DNA of 64,000 bases from Sinorhizobium chiapasense (GTDB lineage Bacteria > Pseudomonadota > Alphaproteobacteria > Rhizobiales > Rhizobiaceae), in the NCBI RefSeq assembly GCF_036488675.1, contig NZ_CP133148.1, forward strand, positions 1,426,001-1,490,000, in the 5' to 3' direction. The notes below the pieces were generated by a model. It did not search any database. It was given only the letters and a program-made list of their open reading frames with translations, and was not told the DNA's origin. The position numbers and the translations under genes are program-made. Below are positions 1-8,884 of this stretch, in pieces. How positions within the stretch are numbered: the first letter of the stretch is position 1; the number at the start of each line of letters is the position of its first letter.

Positions 1-1
1 C

Positions 2-88
2 ATGAGCGGCAGGGCGACCCAGCCGCAGGTGCATTTCGAGGTGCGCAAGAATGCGACCCCGGTGAACCCGGCGACCTATCTCGAATAG
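2..88 (+). CDS. M23-family (NlpD/LytM-like) peptidoglycan hydrolase, C-terminal end only
   Basis: Only the last 28 codons lie in the window; the gene begins upstream. The frame ends with VHFEVRKN followed by PVNPATYL, the typical last strand of the LytM/peptidase M23 domain. The metal-binding HxH motif of active members is replaced here by Q-V-H, as in degenerate NlpD/EnvC-type proteins that activate amidases instead of cutting peptidoglycan themselves. The protein would act in the periplasm in cell separation. Rhizobia commonly have such a gene upstream of yajC-secDF. The family call is good for so short a piece; catalytic loss is inference from one residue. Confidence 0.7.
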   Translation: MSGRATQPQVHFEVRKNATPVNPATYLE

Positions 89-90
89 AG

Positions 91-172
91 CAATTCTACA
101 GCGCCGCGCGCCTTACCAAAATGTGTAACGGCTCTCTGCTCGGGAACTGCGTAGTTTCAAAAAGTTAGCCGA
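91..172. repeat. Degenerate copy of a short rhizobial intergenic repeat
   Basis: Begins with AGAGCAATTC and, after an insert resembling a RIME arm (TACAGCGCCGCGCG), continues AATGTGTAACGG...TTTCAAAAAGTTAG. It is alignable by eye with the element at 14535-14603 (AGAGCAATTCC...AAGTGTGCAACGG...TTTCAAAGAGTTAAG). It sits between the ends of two convergent genes and looks like a mosaic of two repeat families. Confidence 0.45.
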
Positions 173-174
173 AG

Positions 175-1050
175 CTATGCCGGATCGTCGAGCTGCCGGC
201 GGAGCCGGCCGGCCAGATCCTGAATGAACTGCCAGGCGACGCGGCCGGATCTCGATCCCCGCGTCGTTGCCCATTCCAGCGCGTCTGCATGGAGCATCTC
301 TCGCTCGACGCTCAGATCGTAGTAACGGGCGTATCCGTCGATCATTGCCAGGTAATCGTCCTGGCTGCACTTGTAGAAACCCAGCCATAGGCCGAAGCGG
401 TCCGACAGCGAGACCTTCTCCTCGACCGCCTCCGATGGATTTATCGCGGTCGATTGTTCGTTTTCCATCATGTTGCGCGGCAACAGGTGCCGGCGGTTGG
501 AGGTGGCGTAGAGCAGAACGTTGGCGGGGCGGCCTTCCACACCGCCGTCGAGAACTGCTTTCAGCGACTTATATGAGGTGTCGTCGTGGTCGAAGGAAAG
601 GTCATCGCAGAAGACGATGACAGGCATCGGCGCCGCCTTGAGGATCTCCATCAGTACCGGCAGAGTCGAGATGTCTTCGCGGTGCACTTCGACAAGTTTC
701 AGGGCCGCGCCGGTTTCGCGTGCGACCCGCGCATGGACCGCCTTGACCAGCGAAGACTTGCCCATGCCGCGCGCGCCCCAAAGGAGCACGTTGTTGGCCG
801 GATAACCTTCGGCGAAACGAAGCGTGTTGTCGAAAAGGATGTCACGAACGTGATCGACCCCCGTGATCAGGGTGAGGTCGATGCGGTTAGGCTTCGCCAC
901 CGCCTGCAGGTGGCGACTAACGGGCGCCCAGACGAAACATTCTGCCTGGCTCCAGTCGTTCACGGCAGGCGCCGGGCCCGCGATCCGTTCGATAGCCGCC
1001 GAAAGCTTCTGCATCTCGTTGATCAGTACGTCGATCTTGTTTTCCTGCAT
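175..1050 (-). CDS. DUF815-family AAA ATPase
   Basis: A 291-aa cytosolic P-loop ATPase of the DUF815 family; its substrate is unknown. Walker A is GARGMGKSSLVKA and Walker B is VIVFCDDLSFD, followed by a sensor-like region containing SNRRHLLPR. The reading frame is open further upstream, but the ATG at 1050 is preferred: it has a GGAGA ribosome site 7 nt ahead, and the residues before it look non-coding. The gene is divergent from yajC and separated from it by about 315 nt. Its 3' end abuts a repeat. Family assignment is firm, function is not known. Confidence 0.85.
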   Translation of the reverse strand: MQENKIDVLINEMQKLSAAIERIAGPAPAVNDWSQAECFVWAPVSRHLQAVAKPNRIDLTLITGVDHVRDILFDNTLRFAEGYPANNVLLWGARGMGKSSLVKAVHARVARETGAALKLVEVHREDISTLPVLMEILKAAPMPVIVFCDDLSFDHDDTSYKSLKAVLDGGVEGRPANVLLYATSNRRHLLPRNMMENEQSTAINPSEAVEEKVSLSDRFGLWLGFYKCSQDDYLAMIDGYARYYDLSVEREMLHADALEWATTRGSRSGRVAWQFIQDLAGRLRRQLDDPA

Positions 1051-1365
1051 CTGCTTGTCTCCGGTATTCACTCGGCGCTCCACCTGGCGCTTCGCATATT
1101 TGTAATTCATTGAATTGCCGTACGGTTTACCTCCGGAAAGTGTCCGTGGAGGAAACCGCGCGGCAGCTTTTTTCCGGTAGCACGACGGTTTGCGCTGGAA
1201 AAGGCCAAGCACGAGTGCTCGGGGGGTTCTCCTCCCGCGGAATTTGTGTCAGAGGCAGGTGAAACGGATAGGGGGCCGCCGATTTGCGTCGCGGCATTGC
1301 GTCCCTATATTCCGGCGGATTTCGCGCGGGGAAGATCCGCGCAACTTGAACTCAAGGAGCGATCG
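1051..1365. other. Divergent intergenic region between the DUF815 gene and yajC
   Basis: Must hold the promoters of both divergent genes. I see no clear -35/-10 pair, RNA or repeat in it beyond the AAGGAG ribosome site of yajC at 1354-1359. Confidence 0.5.
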
Positions 1366-1698
1366 ATGTTCATTACCGAAGCTTTTGCGCAGACCGGTGC
1401 CCCGAGCGCGGGCGGTGCAGACATTTTGATGTCCATTCTGCCCTTCCTCCTGATCTTTGTTGTCATGTATTTCCTGATCATCCGGCCGCAGCGTGCGCAG
1501 ATGAAGCGTCGCGAAGAGTTGTTGAAGAACATTCGTCGTGGCGATCAGGTAGTCACCGGTGGCGGCATCGTTGGCAAGGTTACCAAGGTGGTCGATGATG
1601 CGGAACTCGAAGTCGAGATCGCCGATGGCATCAAGGTTCGCGTCGTCCGCAGCGGGATTTCCGAAGTTCGCGTAAAGGGCGAACCGGTCAAGGAATAA
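1366..1698 (+). CDS. yajC: YajC, Sec translocase accessory subunit
   Basis: A 110-aa single-pass inner membrane protein of the SecDF-YajC complex, which works with SecYEG and YidC in export and membrane insertion. Residues 20-38 form one membrane helix (MSILPFLLIFVVMYFLIIRP), followed by the family motif RPQ...MKRREELL and a small basic beta-rich tail with GDQVVTGGGIVGKV. The ATG at 1366 has AAGGAG at 1354-1359, six bases ahead; the longer frame upstream is not needed. secDF follows after 50 nt, so the two are probably co-transcribed. The length is typical of the family. Confidence 0.96.
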   Translation: MFITEAFAQTGAPSAGGADILMSILPFLLIFVVMYFLIIRPQRAQMKRREELLKNIRRGDQVVTGGGIVGKVTKVVDDAELEVEIADGIKVRVVRSGISEVRVKGEPVKE

Positions 1699-1748
1699 TC
1701 CGGGCACGAACCGCAACCGGCAGAGCCGGCGAATGGAGCATTCAGAGC

Positions 1749-4319
1749 ATGCCCAAGTTCTCGCCGCTGAAAAACGCGATCATCTGGCTCGTCGTCCTGG
1801 CCGGTTTTGTTTTTGCTCTACCGAATCTGTTCTCCAGGGAAGAGCTTGCGGAATGGCCCGCGTGGTTGCCGCAACGGCAGGTACCGCTCGGGCTCGATCT
1901 CCAGGGCGGTTCCGACTTCACGCTGAGGGTGGTCCGCGACGACATCATCGCGGAACGGCTCGAAACCACGATCGACGCAATCGGCAAAGCGCTCCGGAAT
2001 GCCGATATCGCCTATATGGGCCTGTCCGGCAGCGGCCAGGCGATCCAGTTCCGGGTTCGCGATGCGACGAAGGTCTCGGTCGCGCGCGATGCATTGCGCC
2101 AGCTGACCGCTCCCGTCGATAGCGCCGGCCTCATTCGGAATCAGATTCAAGAACTGGTTTCGGAAGGGGCGGAGCAGGGCGAGGCGGTTCGGCTGCGGCT
2201 TACCGACGAGGGGATCGACCTTAGGGTGGCGTCGGCGGTGACCGAAGCCATCGATGTAGTTCGCCGACGTATTGGCGAAGTCAGTATTGCTGAACCGTCG
2301 ATACGGCGGCGCGGAAACGATCGTCTCGTCGTTCAAGTGTCCGGATTGGACGATCCGCAACGACTGAAGGATCTCCTCAGCCAGCGCGCCGAGCTCACCT
2401 TCCGGTGGCTCGATCCATCGATGCCGGTACAGCAGGCTGTCGATGCACGGCCGCCGGCGGCAAGTGAAATTCTCTATTCGCTCGACGATCCGCCGGTTCC
2501 CTATCTGGTCGAAAGACGAGCATTCGTCGCGGCCGACGATTTCGTCGAGGCGCAACCCGATTACGATCCGACAACCGGAGATCCAGTCGTCAGTTTCAAG
2601 CTCGGCGCCGACGCGCTGGCACGCATAACACCGCTTTTGGAAGCCGATTCCAGACGGCAGTTTGCGATCGTGCTCGACGGGCAAGTGGTGTCGACACCAG
2701 CGCTCGCCGACGCAATTACAGGCGACGTCGGCCGGATCTCGGGAAATTTGTCCGAGGACGGTGCTAAGAACCTCGCCGCCTTGATGCGCGCGGGACCGCT
2801 ACCGGCGAACCTCACCGTGGTCGAGGAGCGTACCGTCGGCCCCGGTGTCGGAACTGACGCCATTACAAGCGCGCTCAAGGCCGGCATGATCGCCGCGCTC
2901 GCTGTCGCAGCGTGCATGATCGCGTTCTATGGCTTCTTTGGCGCGATCGCGGTGGTCGCGGTCATCGTGAACGTGGTGCTGATCATTGCGGCGCTCTCCC
3001 TTATCGGCGCGACTTTGACCTTGCCGGGGATTGCGGGGATCATCCTCACGATCGGCGTGGCGGTCGACTCGAACGTTCTCATCTACGAGCGCCTTCGCGA
3101 GGAGGCGCGCGGTCCCGGACCGCTGCGAAAGGCGCTCGACACCGGCTTTTCACGAGTCTTCAGCAGCATCGTCGATGCCAACCTGACGATGGCGATCGCC
3201 GGGGCCATTCTTTTCTATTTCGGCTCCGGCGCCTTTCGCGGTTTCGCCGTGACGCTTGCGATCGGAAGCGTGACGACGATCCTGACCGCCCACAGCCTGA
3301 CTCGCCGTCTGGTCCGCGGATGGTATCGCCGCCGCCGGCCCCAGCGATTGCCGAGGGGCATCCGCACAGGCTTCTTCAGCGAGGCGGACTTTCGGTTCAT
3401 GGCGATCCGTAATCCGGTCTTCATCCTGATGGCAGCGCTATCGCTTGCTTCGCTCATCTTGCTGGTCAGCCTAGGCCCCGACTTTGGGGCGGATTTCAAG
3501 GGCGGGTCGATAATCGAGCTTCGGGCGAAGTCCGGTGTCGCCGATAGCACGGATATCCAGGCTCGTCTTGACGAGTTGAACCTCGGGGAAGTCCGGGTTC
3601 AAGAACTCGGCACGGAACGAGACGTCCTCGTCCGCGTTCCCTCACAGGAGGCCGGTGACAATGCCGAGCAAACCGCGATCGGATTGGTGCGCGCTGAGCT
3701 GGAGGATCAATACACCTTTCGTCGGGTGGAGGTTGTCGGGCCGGCCGCTTCCGACGAGTTGACGCGAGCCGGCAGCCTCGGCATCGGTGCGGCGGTCTTG
3801 GCCATTCTGCTCTATGTCTGGATCCGGTTCGAATGGCGATTTGCGCTCGGCGCGATGATAGCAACCGTGCATGACGTGTTGCTGACCGTTGGCTTTCTTG
3901 TCGTCACGCGTACCGAGTTCAATCTTGCGAGCATTGCCGCTTTGCTGACCATCGTCTGCTATTCGCTGAACGATACCGTCGTGATTTACGATCGCATCCG
4001 TGAGAATTACGTGCGCTATCAAAGGATGTCGCTCTCGGTACTGATCGATGCGTCGATCAACCAGACGCTTTCGCGCACCGTTCTGACGGCTGTAACGACG
4101 ATACTGGCGCTTGCAGCGCTCTATCTGTTCGGCGACGGCTTGCTTCGCTCTTTCGCCATGACGTTGCTTTTCGGTGTGGTTGTCGGAACGCTCTCGTCGA
4201 TTTATATCGCTGGCCCGGTTCTCATACTCTTCAACCGCCGAGGCGGCCGGGCCAAGGGCGGGCAGAGTCCCGCTCGCGGTGACGATGAGCCGGCGAACAC
4301 GGCAACAGGGACGGCCTGA
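1749..4319 (+). CDS. secDF: SecDF, fused protein translocase subunit
   Basis: An 856-aa fusion of SecD and SecF, the proton-driven RND-like subunits that pull proteins out of SecYEG on the periplasmic side. The N-terminal half has the SecD signature LGLDLQGG near residue 50, a large periplasmic domain, and a membrane bundle with GVAVDSNVLIYERLREE. The SecF half starts near residue 545 (ISSEADFRFMAIRNP-like region), has GPDFGADFKGGS, and a second six-helix bundle with YSLNDTVVIYDRIREN. The fused form is common in alphaproteobacteria and Bacillus. The start ATG is preceded by GGAG. The stop lies 2 nt before the next gene, indicating an operon. Confidence 0.97.
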   Translation: MPKFSPLKNAIIWLVVLAGFVFALPNLFSREELAEWPAWLPQRQVPLGLDLQGGSDFTLRVVRDDIIAERLETTIDAIGKALRNADIAYMGLSGSGQAIQFRVRDATKVSVARDALRQLTAPVDSAGLIRNQIQELVSEGAEQGEAVRLRLTDEGIDLRVASAVTEAIDVVRRRIGEVSIAEPSIRRRGNDRLVVQVSGLDDPQRLKDLLSQRAELTFRWLDPSMPVQQAVDARPPAASEILYSLDDPPVPYLVERRAFVAADDFVEAQPDYDPTTGDPVVSFKLGADALARITPLLEADSRRQFAIVLDGQVVSTPALADAITGDVGRISGNLSEDGAKNLAALMRAGPLPANLTVVEERTVGPGVGTDAITSALKAGMIAALAVAACMIAFYGFFGAIAVVAVIVNVVLIIAALSLIGATLTLPGIAGIILTIGVAVDSNVLIYERLREEARGPGPLRKALDTGFSRVFSSIVDANLTMAIAGAILFYFGSGAFRGFAVTLAIGSVTTILTAHSLTRRLVRGWYRRRRPQRLPRGIRTGFFSEADFRFMAIRNPVFILMAALSLASLILLVSLGPDFGADFKGGSIIELRAKSGVADSTDIQARLDELNLGEVRVQELGTERDVLVRVPSQEAGDNAEQTAIGLVRAELEDQYTFRRVEVVGPAASDELTRAGSLGIGAAVLAILLYVWIRFEWRFALGAMIATVHDVLLTVGFLVVTRTEFNLASIAALLTIVCYSLNDTVVIYDRIRENYVRYQRMSLSVLIDASINQTLSRTVLTAVTTILALAALYLFGDGLLRSFAMTLLFGVVVGTLSSIYIAGPVLILFNRRGGRAKGGQSPARGDDEPANTATGTA

Positions 4320-4321
4320 CA

Positions 4322-4708
4322 ATGGCAAAAGGCATCGAAATTCGCGAAGCGCACTTCCCCGGGCGGGCGCCGATAGACGCTTATGGAAACGGCGGCTTCC
4401 GCTTCGCCGACATGTCTCACCGCGGTTCGGTCCTCATGTTGCCGTCCGGTATCTATGCGTGGGACGTGGTTGAGGGTGATCCGCTTTCTGTGGACAAATT
4501 CAAGCGTGTGCTGGACGAAGCGCGTGAGATCGAAGTGCTGCTTGTGGGGACGGGTCGCGAAATCCGCCCCTTGCCGGCGGAGCTGAAAGCGGCCTTGCGA
4601 GCGCAGAACATCTCCTCCGATCCGATGAGCACCGGGGCGGCGGTTAGAACCTATAACGTGATGCTCGCCGAAGCGCGTGCTGTCGCCGCGGCCCTGATCG
4701 CGGTGTGA
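4322..4708 (+). CDS. Mth938-domain protein (DUF498), NDUFAF3-like
   Basis: A 128-aa cytosolic protein of the Mth938/DUF498 fold, the family that includes human complex I assembly factor NDUFAF3. Visible features are the hydrophobic GTGREIRPLPAELKAAL segment and a C-terminal part with MSTGAAVRTYNVMLAE, typical of the family. It starts 2 nt after secDF stops and is followed 18 nt later by an NDUFAF6-like gene, so the Sec translocase and two putative complex I assembly factors form one transcription unit. The family call is strong; a role in NADH dehydrogenase assembly in bacteria is inference from eukaryotic homologues and gene order. Confidence 0.88.
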   Translation: MAKGIEIREAHFPGRAPIDAYGNGGFRFADMSHRGSVLMLPSGIYAWDVVEGDPLSVDKFKRVLDEAREIEVLLVGTGREIRPLPAELKAALRAQNISSDPMSTGAAVRTYNVMLAEARAVAAALIAV

Positions 4709-4726
4709 TTTCGAAGGAAGCTGTGC

Positions 4727-5569
4727 GTGCAAGAGGCCGATACCCAGATTCTCGCAACCTTGCGGGACACAGATCGCGATCGTTACCTGGCTTGCCTGCT
4801 TTCCCCACCTGAGAAGCGACGGTCGCTTGCGGCTCTCTATGCGTTCTACGCGGAAATCGCCCGGGTGCGCGACTTGATACACGAGCCGCTACCGGGCGAA
4901 ATTCGCTTGCAATGGTGGCGTGACGTTCTCTCGAACGAGCAATCGAGCGGCGAGGGGCATCCGCTCGCGGAGGCGCTTCTGCAATGCGTCCGCGAACATC
5001 ATCTGCCCGTCGCAGTGCTCGAGAACATGATCGATGCGCGAATTTTCGATCTTTACGACGATCCGATGCAGGACAGGTCGGCGCTGGAAGGTTACGCCGG
5101 TGAAACGGCATCTGCCCTCATCCAGCTTTCTTCGCTGATCCTTGATCCGTCGAACGCGGCGAAATCGGCTGAGGCCGCCGGGCATGCCGGTGTCGCGCAG
5201 ACGATCGCCGGCCTCCTCTTGCTTATGCCAATTCATCACCGGCGCGGCCAGGTCTATCTTCCTGCAGATCTCCTGCGCGCGACAGGGTTAGACCGGGAAG
5301 CTTTTCTGGCCGCCGGCGACAGCCATGCCGTCGATAGGGCGATCCAGGCATTCTGCGGCCTGGGCAGGGATCATCTTACGAAGGCGCGTCAAGGCATCGG
5401 CTCGATCTCTTCGCAGAATTTCTTCGCCTTCCTTCCGGTGGCATTGGCCGAACCGGTGTTCGACCGGGCGGAAAAGGCGGGAGCGCGTCTCCTTGAGCAG
5501 CCTATCCAGCCGCCCCAATGGCAGCGGCAATGGCGAATGTGGCGCGCGACCCGGAGCAAGCGCTTCTGA
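4727..5569 (+). CDS. Squalene/phytoene synthase-fold protein, NDUFAF6-like
   Basis: A 280-aa all-helical protein of the trans-isoprenyl diphosphate synthase fold. The first aspartate-rich site of true phytoene synthases (DDxxD near residue 50) is replaced by FYAEIARVRDLIHEP, and the second by a region without a clear DxxxD; this matches the non-catalytic NDUFAF6 branch rather than a carotenoid or hopanoid enzyme. The GTG start at 4727 has GAAGGAAG just upstream; no nearer ATG exists. It directly follows the Mth938 gene. I therefore read it as a probable complex I assembly factor, not a terpene synthase, with the usual caution that loss of catalytic residues was judged by eye. Confidence 0.82.
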   Translation: MQEADTQILATLRDTDRDRYLACLLSPPEKRRSLAALYAFYAEIARVRDLIHEPLPGEIRLQWWRDVLSNEQSSGEGHPLAEALLQCVREHHLPVAVLENMIDARIFDLYDDPMQDRSALEGYAGETASALIQLSSLILDPSNAAKSAEAAGHAGVAQTIAGLLLLMPIHHRRGQVYLPADLLRATGLDREAFLAAGDSHAVDRAIQAFCGLGRDHLTKARQGIGSISSQNFFAFLPVALAEPVFDRAEKAGARLLEQPIQPPQWQRQWRMWRATRSKRF

Positions 5570-5665
5570 GCCGGGCTTGGAGTTGCATTTGGTCAAGCTG
5601 GCGCAAGTCTCACATCGTATAGGCAGGAGCGACTGGATTCATGCCGTCCAAAAGGGGCCCGTGTG

Positions 5666-6130
5666 ATGTTGTGGCTGTTGCTCATCGTGGTGGTCGTCGC
5701 CGTCGGAGCGTTCTACATCAGGATGAACGCCCGTGCCGAACGGGATTTCGACAATCCTGACGCGGGCTTGGCAATGGTGGAGTTTGGCCGCGCTTTCCCT
5801 GATGAGGCCATCCGCGCCTTGCATTCGACGATCGACCGGAAGGCGATCTTTCTTCGACTGCACGATGGCAAGGCCGGGTTTATCCAATCGCACGGCACGC
5901 ATTACGTCTGCTACGTCATTCATCCGGGCAAGGTGCGGGTGAACAGTTCCGACAGCGGACGCGGATTGATCGTGCACTTTCCGGATTTCGCCTATCTGGA
6001 TAACGACTTCGAGTTCCGGACCGCCGCCGAGGCGGCAGAGGTCTCGCTCTGGCTGCTCGGCAGCTTCAGCCCGAAATCGGAATTCAGCGATGAGCCGCCG
6101 GCAGCCCAGGCGGCCCAGGCGAGCGACTAA
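5666..6130 (+). CDS. Membrane-anchored hypothetical protein
   Basis: A 154-aa protein that I do not recognise by name. The first 17 residues form one hydrophobic helix ([17 protein letters not shown]) and the rest is soluble, without cysteine-rich or catalytic motifs; the tail is rich in Ala/Gln. Start ATG 5666 directly follows an in-frame GTG at 5663, and either could be used. The 3' end overlaps trmFO by four bases in convergent orientation. It follows the NDUFAF6-like gene by about 95 nt and may be the last gene of that unit. Confidence 0.75.
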   Translation: MLWLLLIVVVVAVGAFYIRMNARAERDFDNPDAGLAMVEFGRAFPDEAIRALHSTIDRKAIFLRLHDGKAGFIQSHGTHYVCYVIHPGKVRVNSSDSGRGLIVHFPDFAYLDNDFEFRTAAEAAEVSLWLLGSFSPKSEFSDEPPAAQAAQASD

Positions 6131-7554
6131 GCGGTCTTCAGTGCAGGAACGGCGAGCCAGTTTGCGCAATCGCTGAGCGCGCGCGATGCCGTCGCCTGCT
6201 TTTTTGCCAGGGCCTTCTCCTTGCCGCGAAAACGCTTGGCGCCTTCCGGCTTGGTCAACGCGCCCGGTTCCAGCGGCGGAAACAGACCGAAGTTGACGTT
6301 CATCGGCTGGAAGGAGCGCTTGCCCGGTTCGTCGTCGGAGACGATGTGTCCGCCGGTGATGTGATTGAGCAACGCGCCGAACGCCGTCGTTTGCGGCGGC
6401 GGCACTAACGGCTCGCCCTTTCGCTCGGCGGCCGCGAACCGACCGGCAAGCAGGCCGATGCTGGCGCTCTCCACATAGCCTTCGCAACCGGTGATCTGGC
6501 CGGCAAACCGTAGGCCCGGTCGGGACTTGAGCGCTAAGGTCGAATCGAGCAGCGTCGGCGAGTTGATATAGGTATTGCGATGGAGGCCACCGAGCCGGGC
6601 GAACTCGGCCTTCTCAAGCCCGGGGATCAGCCGGAAGACCTCCGCCTGCGCACCGTATTTCAGCTTCGTCTGGAAGCCGACCATGTTGTAGAGCGTGCCA
6701 AGCGCGTTGTCCTGCCTGAGCTGTACGACGGCATACGGCTTGACCGCGGGATTGTGCGCGTTGGTCAGCCCCATGGGTTTCATCGGGCCGTGGCGCAGCG
6801 TTTCGCGTCCGCGTTCTGCCATAACCTCGATCGGGAGGCAGCCGTCGAAATAGGGGGTGCCTTCCCATTCCTTGAACCCGGTCTTGTCGCCGGCGATCAA
6901 GGCATCGACAAAGGCGTTATATTGCTCCTCGGTCATCGGACAGTTGATGTAGTCCTTGCCGGTGCCGCCAGGGCCGACCTTGTCATAGCGCGACTGGTGC
7001 CAGCAGATATCCATGTCGATCGTATCGGTGTAGACGATCGGGGCGATTGCGTCGAAAAACGCGAGCGCATCGGCGCCTGTTTCCTCGCGGATCGCCTCAG
7101 CCAAGGCCGGCGCGGTGAGGGGACCGGTGGCGATGATCGCAAGATCCCATTCCCTCGGCGGCAGCCCGGTGACCTCCTCACGAACGACCGTGATCAGGGG
7201 GTGACTGTCTATCGCGGCGCTGACGGCCGCCGAAAAACCGTCGCGGTCGACGGCAAGCGCTCCACCGGCGGGAACCTGGTTACGGTCGGCAGCCTGCATG
7301 ATCAGCGAGCCCGCGAGCCGCATTTCCGCGTGCAGCACGCCCACGGCGTTGCTGGTCGCGTCGTCGGAGCGGAACGAGTTGGAGCAGACGAGTTCGGCAA
7401 GGCCGTCGGTCTTGTGCGCGTCGGTGCCGCGCACACCGCGCATCTCGTGCAGGATTACCGGAACGCCGGCCTGGGCGATCTGCCACGCGGCTTCCGACCC
7501 GGCGAGGCCGCCGCCGACGACATGAATGGGGGAAAAGGAAGTGTTCGCTGTCAT
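6127..7554 (-). CDS. trmFO: Methylenetetrahydrofolate--tRNA-(uracil-5-)-methyltransferase TrmFO
   Basis: A 475-aa FAD enzyme that forms ribothymidine at position 54 of tRNA using methylene-tetrahydrofolate as carbon donor. It has the N-terminal dinucleotide motif [16 protein letters not shown], the GidA-related CSNSFRSDD segment, and the C-terminal [21 protein letters not shown] site. The ATG at 7554 has AGGAAG about 8 nt upstream; the track frame could extend to a TTG but without a ribosome site. Length is standard. It is convergent with the preceding hypothetical, overlapping by 4 nt. Confidence 0.97.
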   Translation of the reverse strand: MTANTSFSPIHVVGGGLAGSEAAWQIAQAGVPVILHEMRGVRGTDAHKTDGLAELVCSNSFRSDDATSNAVGVLHAEMRLAGSLIMQAADRNQVPAGGALAVDRDGFSAAVSAAIDSHPLITVVREEVTGLPPREWDLAIIATGPLTAPALAEAIREETGADALAFFDAIAPIVYTDTIDMDICWHQSRYDKVGPGGTGKDYINCPMTEEQYNAFVDALIAGDKTGFKEWEGTPYFDGCLPIEVMAERGRETLRHGPMKPMGLTNAHNPAVKPYAVVQLRQDNALGTLYNMVGFQTKLKYGAQAEVFRLIPGLEKAEFARLGGLHRNTYINSPTLLDSTLALKSRPGLRFAGQITGCEGYVESASIGLLAGRFAAAERKGEPLVPPPQTTAFGALLNHITGGHIVSDDEPGKRSFQPMNVNFGLFPPLEPGALTKPEGAKRFRGKEKALAKKQATASRALSDCANWLAVPALKTA

Positions 7555-7603
7555 GGGCGGCTTCCTATCACAGCCGCCTCCCGGTTCCAATTGCGAAGAA
7601 ACG

Positions 7604-7629
7604 AAAACGGCGCCATCAGGCGCCGTCTT
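7604..7629 (-). terminator. Intrinsic terminator of the first DUF1127 gene
   Basis: On the minus strand AAGACGGCGCC-TGAT-GGCGCCGTTTTC forms a perfect GC stem with a four-base loop and T-run, 24 nt past the stop of the 47-aa gene. Confidence 0.8.
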
Positions 7630-7652
7630 GTATGATTGGATGTTCGCTCCGA

Positions 7653-7796
7653 TTAGCGGAAGGAACGAGCCGCAATGTTGCGGATATCGTAGCGGGTGAT
7701 GCCGATATCGCTGAGCGCGTGGTTCGAGAGATTGCCGAGCTCGGCGACGGTGCGGCGGTAGTTGATCCAGCTTTTTGCAATGCGAATCGGGTTCAT
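7653..7796 (-). CDS. DUF1127 small arginine-rich protein
   Basis: A 47-aa protein of the DUF1127 family, short basic proteins abundant in rhizobia. The core pattern W-x-x-Y-R-x-T-x-x-E-L, then LSD-IGI-R-DI, is intact. The ATG at 7796 has GAGGA 8 nt upstream; the longer open frame is not coding. Members have been linked in alphaproteobacteria to phosphate, motility and RNA-related regulation, but no activity can be read from this sequence. It has its own terminator and a paralogue 560 nt upstream. Confidence 0.88.
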   Translation of the reverse strand: MNPIRIAKSWINYRRTVAELGNLSNHALSDIGITRYDIRNIAARSFR

Positions 7797-8154
7797 CGTC
7801 GTGTCCTCAAGATAAGTTTGTCGCGACAGTGATTTGTCTGCGTCGTTGGGGTCCTTATACGCTTGTCTAATTGGAAGATGGAGTGCAAAGAAAATGCATC
7901 TGCTATGCGTTTGTGCAGAGCATCGCCGATTTCGTAAGCACCGCGCTCTCGCCGCTCGAAAACGCGTCACAAGTTAAAAGTTGGCTAAATTACTCGACTA
8001 CGCGTTAATCTCTTGTGTTTTCGACAGTTTTTGCGCTGCGCCGGCGCCGAAGGCCTTTTTCAGAAGGGAGCGGCCGATGAGCGCTCGATCGGTGCGCCGA
8101 GCGACTTTTCGCAGTCGCAAAACGGCGGCGTGTACGCGTCGGCCAGGGCGAAAG
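7797..8154. other. Intergenic region between the two DUF1127 genes
   Basis: About 360 nt. It should hold the promoter of the downstream DUF1127 gene, and it ends at the terminator of the other. The AT-rich stretch 7960-8040 is the likeliest promoter area. No gene, RNA or repeat recognised. Confidence 0.4.
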
Positions 8155-8186
8155 AAAAACGCCCTCCGGCGGGACCGAAGGGCGTT
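8155..8186 (-). terminator. Intrinsic terminator of the second DUF1127 gene
   Basis: Minus-strand stem AACGCCCTTCGG / CCGGAGGGCGTTTTTC followed by a T-run, 27 nt after the stop codon. Confidence 0.8.
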
Positions 8187-8212
8187 CCAGAAATGGGTGG
8201 TCGTGCTTTGGC

Positions 8213-8356
8213 TTACTTGACAGCCTGACGAGCAACGTAGGGAATGTCGCCGCGGCCGATGCCGAGGTCGTTCAGTTCACGGTCGCTCATGCGGCCGAGT
8301 TCGTTGCAGGTCTGACGATACTTGCGCCAGTTGTTGAAAGAACGTGCGAGGTTCAT
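8213..8356 (-). CDS. DUF1127 small arginine-rich protein, second copy
   Basis: A 47-aa DUF1127 protein, same length as the neighbour at 7653 and clearly related (W-R-K-Y-R-x-T-x-N-E-L, LND-LGI-R-DI). The ATG at 8356 is preceded by AGAAAGGATAGG. It carries its own strong terminator and lies just downstream of two minus-strand sRNA genes, so all four short units face the same way. Regulatory function is only inferred from the family. Confidence 0.88.
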   Translation of the reverse strand: MNLARSFNNWRKYRQTCNELGRMSDRELNDLGIGRGDIPYVARQAVK

Positions 8357-8596
8357 GATCCTATCCTTTCTAGGGTCGTTTGCCAGCGCTTTGTCTCTCT
8401 TGCTGGCCGTCATCTGATGGTTTGAAATATAATCGATTTGATCGGCAGTTACAGAGACAATGCTGCATCGCACCCATGCGTCAATTGCAATCCTTTACCT
8501 TCCCGTTAACTCGCCTTTAACGATTGCCGCTTTGCCGCGTCGCCGGTGCGGTCCGACGGCTGCAGGAGCATGGGTTGAAAACGGGTGAAGACGCGC

Positions 8597-8722
8597 AAAA
8601 AACAACGCCCGCTGGGGGAGGAGGTCCAGCGGGCGTTGCTTGTCCTGATTGGCAACCGGGAGGAGGAGTGTCGCCAATCCGTATCGGGTTGCGCTGGGAG
8701 GAGGAGTGCGCTGCCCGATCGA
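8597..8722 (-). ncRNA. Anti-Shine-Dalgarno sRNA, alpha-r14/cuckoo type (copy A)
   Basis: On the minus strand three hairpins follow one another, each exposing CUCCUCCC in its loop: a stem GGGCAGCGC/GCGCAACCC, a stem ATTGGC/GCCAAT, and a terminator stem ACGCCCGCTGG/CCAGCGGGCGT ending in six T. This three-loop layout with anti-SD loops and about 125 nt length matches the alpha-r14 (NfeR1/Smr14C, 'cuckoo') family of Rhizobiales, which base-pair with ribosome binding sites. The exact 5' end is estimated from the first stem. Confidence 0.85.
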
Positions 8723-8884
8723 TGGTTGTAAAATATGCTGTGGTACGCGTTTTGTGTAGAGGCGCACACCGAATGGCACCCATGCATTTCACGCATGCCT
8801 TGAGCGCGCAACACGGCAAAACTGCTGCAATATTGTGCAATCGGGCAGGTTTCTCGCGACTTAATGGGCAGGCAGGAGGGGCAA

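Noticed and set aside
4727..5569. A carotenoid or hopanoid synthase
   Set aside because: The aspartate-rich catalytic sites look degraded and the neighbours are secDF and an NDUFAF3-like gene, which favour the NDUFAF6 branch.
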